Positions 60,875-64,000 of a stretch of DNA of 64,000 nt are shown one piece after another; position 1 is the first letter of the stretch, and each line of letters starts with the position of its first letter. The DNA is from Pyronema omphalodes (Eukaryota; Ascomycota; Pezizomycetes; Pezizales; Pyronemataceae), in assembly GCA_024516155.1 (NCBI GenBank), contig JAJJXM010000084.1:1-64000 (forward strand), written 5' to 3'. A program made the translations under genes and the position numbers. The notes below the pieces were generated by a model. That model saw only the letters and a program-made list of their open reading frames with translations. It did not search any database and was not told the origin of the DNA.

Positions 60875-63800
60875 ATGGCCTCCGGAACTGAAGAAAAACA
60901 GATATCAGCCTTGTATTGGGAGTGTATCGATGCTTTTCGCCGCCTATTCAAGCACCTCCAAGTAAACGGTGAAAGGGTCGAGATTCCCGAGAAGCTCAGC
61001 GGAGCACCGGGTCAGCTACAGGTATGGGCTGAAAATGTCGGAGCGCATCGTCACAACAGCACTCTGTCCCTTGACTACAAGTTGCGCGAGGCGTCTCGGT
61101 TCAGGGGCAATGTAAAGGTGTTATTGGTGGATCTGAAGGTTGTGGTTGAAGAGGGTGAGTCTAAACTGTCGTAATCCGTTATCATGATGTCTTCTATTTT
61201 ATTCATAAGTCAACCGGACTAACGATGTCCAGCGCTAGGGCTATTGACTGGCGAGTTGAAGCCGCCACAAAAGAACGACAGTCCCGAATCGAGCGAACCA
61301 GGTGCTACTGACAATGATCCGGATTCCTCAGATGATGAACCGGAGGAAGATGTGATTACGGCAACGGCAGACGAAGTCGGACATTCTATATCCTCTCTAT
61401 TTCGACTCACGGCCAATATCCAGAATCTTGCATCCAGAGACCGCATGGAGAGGATCGAGAAAATCGATGTGTCTGTATTTGGGCCTTTCGACATAAATCA
61501 TATTAGAGACAAATACGGACTCGGAGAAGACGCACAGTATCTGATCGAGAGACTAGGAAAGGCCAATACCAAGAGGCGACAGCTTCTGAAATACAATCAG
61601 AAGCACCACGAGAAAATTGCTGGACGACGCAGGGATGTTGCCGGAAACCCCGGGGACATAGACTCGACTGCCGGAGGCGAAGCTGATCACCAGGACGAGA
61701 AGGGCAAAGGTGTCGACCTTCAGGATATCGTTGGATTTGCCGAGGAAGACTACTCCGTCGGAGAAGGCTCGACAACAATGCAAACGACAATATCCACAGT
61801 TTATGGAGGCAATGTACCCAACAGTTTCGAGTACCATGAAGGCGAAGACAATGCTCGATCAGAAACCGGATTTACTGAGACATCATACGCAACGTCAGCT
61901 AATCCCACACCAAGTTCCAATAAGCTACGTGTTCCGGCTCCTCCGAATGGGTATTCGGATGAGCCATTCCAATGCCCGTATTGTTTCAAGATCGTAACCA
62001 ACCAAGGCAGCAACTATATGTCCTGGCAGTAAGTATTTCATCCGTCCCTTCCCGTACAACTGAAATTAGTGCTAATGAATAAATATCAGGAAACATGTCT
62101 TTCGCGATATTCGTCCATACGTTTGTACGTTCCGAAACTGTTCCCAGGCATCACGTCTTTATTCGAGTCGCCACGAATGGTTTCATCATGAGCGCGAGTT
62201 CCATCGCCGTGAGTGGCCATGCGAACATTGTGATGAGGTGTCGTCTTCCAGTCAAGCCTTCAATGACCATATCACGAAAAGACATCGGCATCTTCGCATA
62301 GAGTCGATAGCTATGCTGGTAGACCGTAGCGAACGAGTGGTAGAATCGAGTCAACCGTGCCCACTTTGTCCAGAAACCCTCACGCCGAAACGCTTGCAAC
62401 GTCATTTGGGAAAACATATGCAGCAGATCGCATTGTTTGTCCTACCAGGGGCACTTCAGGAGGAGGAGGAGGATGAGGAGAAGGAGGAGCAGGAGGAGGA
62501 GGAGGATGAGGAGGAGGAGGAGGAGGAGGAGGAGGGACAGGAGGAGGAGGGACAGGAGGAGGATGCCGAAGAGCAAGACGACGATAGTGGCCCTGAGCCC
62601 TCATTCCACGGTAGCGACTACCCTGGCCTTCGACCGCGAAAGATTTCGGTGGAGAATCACCCGACATGCTTAAAGGTCAAAGAGACGACGCCATTGAATC
62701 CGAAAGCGCCAAGGCGTTATTGAGCCAGAAGGAATTTTTCGAAGCTGTAGAAAGTGGGGATATTTCGAAAGTCAAAGAGGCACTGAAGCAAAGGCATATT
62801 GACGTCAATGCCGTTGATGATGACTCCCCACTTAAGCGAACTGCGCTTATGCATGCATTTCGGTGCATGCATACAGACATTGCACATCTGTTACTCGACC
62901 ACAAAGGAACCCAGGTCAACCTGCAGGATAAGGACGGATGGACGGCGCTGGTGCATGCATGCAGAAAGGGACTGGATTCAGTTGTGGCTAAGTTGTTATC
63001 ACGGCGTGATATCCAGGTGAACCTGCAGGACGAGGATGGATGGACGGCGCTGATGCATGCATACAGCCATAGAAAGGATTCAGTTGTGGCCGAGCTATTA
63101 GCACGGCATGATATCCAGCTCAACCTACAAACAAAGATGGGACTGAACGCCCTGGAAATGGCATGCGAACTTGGATATTACGAGCTATTCGAACGGGATG
63201 ATATTGAGGTCAATCTACAGAATGAGAAAGGGAGGACTGTGTTGATGTTTGCATGTGAGAATGGAATGAATTCATCTGTGGATAAGCTATTGGCACGGCG
63301 TGATATCCAGGTCAATCTGCAGGATAAGAATGGGATGACGGCTCTGATGTGGGCAGGTTTGAGAGGGAGAGATCCGATTGTGGCTACGCTGTTATCACGG
63401 CGTGATATTCAGGTCAACATGCGGAATAAGCACGGGATGACTGTGCTCATTCTTGCATGTTTGGCGGAACGGGGATCAGTTGTGGCTGAACTGTTGCAAC
63501 GGCCTGATATTGATGTCAACCTGAAGCATGTGCACGGACACACGGCTCTGATGTCTGCATGTATGAACAATCGCAATGGAGGAGTTACGGCTCTGCTATT
63601 GAAGCGGCATGATATCCAGGTGAACGTGCAGGATATTCATGGGAATACTGCGCTGAAGCTTGCATGTGATGAGAGATCTTATATAAAGGTGCCTATGCTA
63701 GTAGAACGGCATGATATCGATGTCAACCTGCAGGATGAGAATGGGGATACTGTGCTGATGTCTGCATGTAAGGATAGACTGGATTCAGCTATGGCTAAGC

Positions 63801-64000
63801 TACTGGAACGGCATGATATCCAGGTCAATCTGCAGAATAAGGACAGAAAGACTGCGCTGATGTTTGCGTGCCACCATGGTAATGAATCAGTAGTTAGAAA
63901 GCTGTTAGAACGGGATGATATAGATATTCGGTTGAAAGACTTCGATGGGAAAACTGCATACGATCTTTGTTCTTCGGAAATAACTGCAGAGGTACAACAA
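60875..64000 (+). CDS. AcuF-like zinc-finger protein with ankyrin repeats (3' partial)
   Basis: Multidomain fungal protein that runs off the right edge. Exons are 60875-61154, 61233-62028, 62090-62610 and 62676-64000. Residues 1-93 form a helical domain (VWAENVGAHRHN.TLSLDYKLREAS) common at the N-terminus of fungal AcuF-like and NLR-type proteins. A cysteine/histidine block follows: FQCPYCFKIV, PYVCTFRNC, WPCEHC, FNDHI.KRH and PCPLCPETL, consistent with C2H2-type fingers. A GAG microsatellite encodes a Glu-rich stretch. After the last proposed intron come eleven ankyrin repeats and part of a twelfth, each near GMTALMxAC...VVAxLLxRRDIQVNLQD; the fourth is short. The 62611-62675 intron is inferred from the required frame change and is the weakest join. 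Protein interaction or recognition is the likely role; the partner is unknown. Confidence 0.8.
62459..62565 (+). repeat. GAG/GGA microsatellite encoding a poly-Glu tract
   Basis: About 30 GAG-type triplets with GAT, CAG and AAG interruptions inside exon 3 of the zinc-finger/ankyrin gene. Confidence 0.9.

Noticed and set aside
62380..62673. Arg-rich and Pro-rich frames over the GAG tract
   Set aside because: Alternative-frame and antisense readings of the poly-Glu microsatellite in the zinc-finger gene.

Overview
The window looks like nuclear DNA of a filamentous ascomycete (Pezizomycotina). Genes are split by short introns of about 44-177 bp with GTAAGT-type donors. The gene families are typically fungal: a NACHT/ankyrin NLR, a DUF6536 membrane protein, a family-2 heme-thiolate peroxidase, an IQGAP of the Rng2/Iqg1 type, an AcuF-like zinc-finger/ankyrin protein and a MARVEL-like four-helix protein. 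I cannot name the species. Most multi-exon models below were rebuilt by hand and keep reading frame across every proposed junction. They are predictions, not transcript-verified models.

Layout. 1-3.5 kb: 3' part of an NLR-like gene (hydrolase-like tail, NACHT, ankyrins), with an acidic repeat tail lying in frame just past its stop. 5-6.2 kb: possible minus-strand gene remnant. 6.5-7.2 kb: four-helix membrane protein. 8.9-11.4 kb: AidB-like acyl-CoA dehydrogenase. 12.6-15.2 kb: DUF6536 membrane protein (minus). 15.2-31 kb: a long gene-poor stretch holding two paralogous six-cysteine secreted mini-proteins (16.7 kb plus, 22.4 kb minus), a secreted CPO/UPO-type peroxidase (23.6-25.2 kb minus), degenerate repeats and a strong hairpin. 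31.4-32.6 kb: 2-oxoglutarate dioxygenase of the TauD/Jlp1 type. 34.0-35.6 kb: short-chain dehydrogenase. 35.6-42 kb: repeat-rich desert with a heptamer satellite and a candidate non-autonomous DNA transposon with AAACACC-rich arrays. 42-48.5 kb (minus): a putative Tim17-like protein, Dom34/Pelota, then IMP dehydrogenase. 49.9-55.5 kb: the 1,777-residue IQGAP gene. 57.1 kb: tRNA-Ala(AGC). 57.6-59.0 kb: conserved secreted protein of unknown function. 60.3-60.5 kb: a 236-bp MITE. 60.9-64 kb: zinc-finger/ankyrin gene running off the window.

The housekeeping genes (IMPDH, Dom34, IQGAP, Tim17-like, tRNA) lie in the 42-57 kb half. The accessory genes lie mainly at the two ends and in the 15-31 kb island. 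The most novel-looking items are the paired six-cysteine secreted proteins, the AAACACC element and the repeat-encoded tail behind the NLR stop codon.
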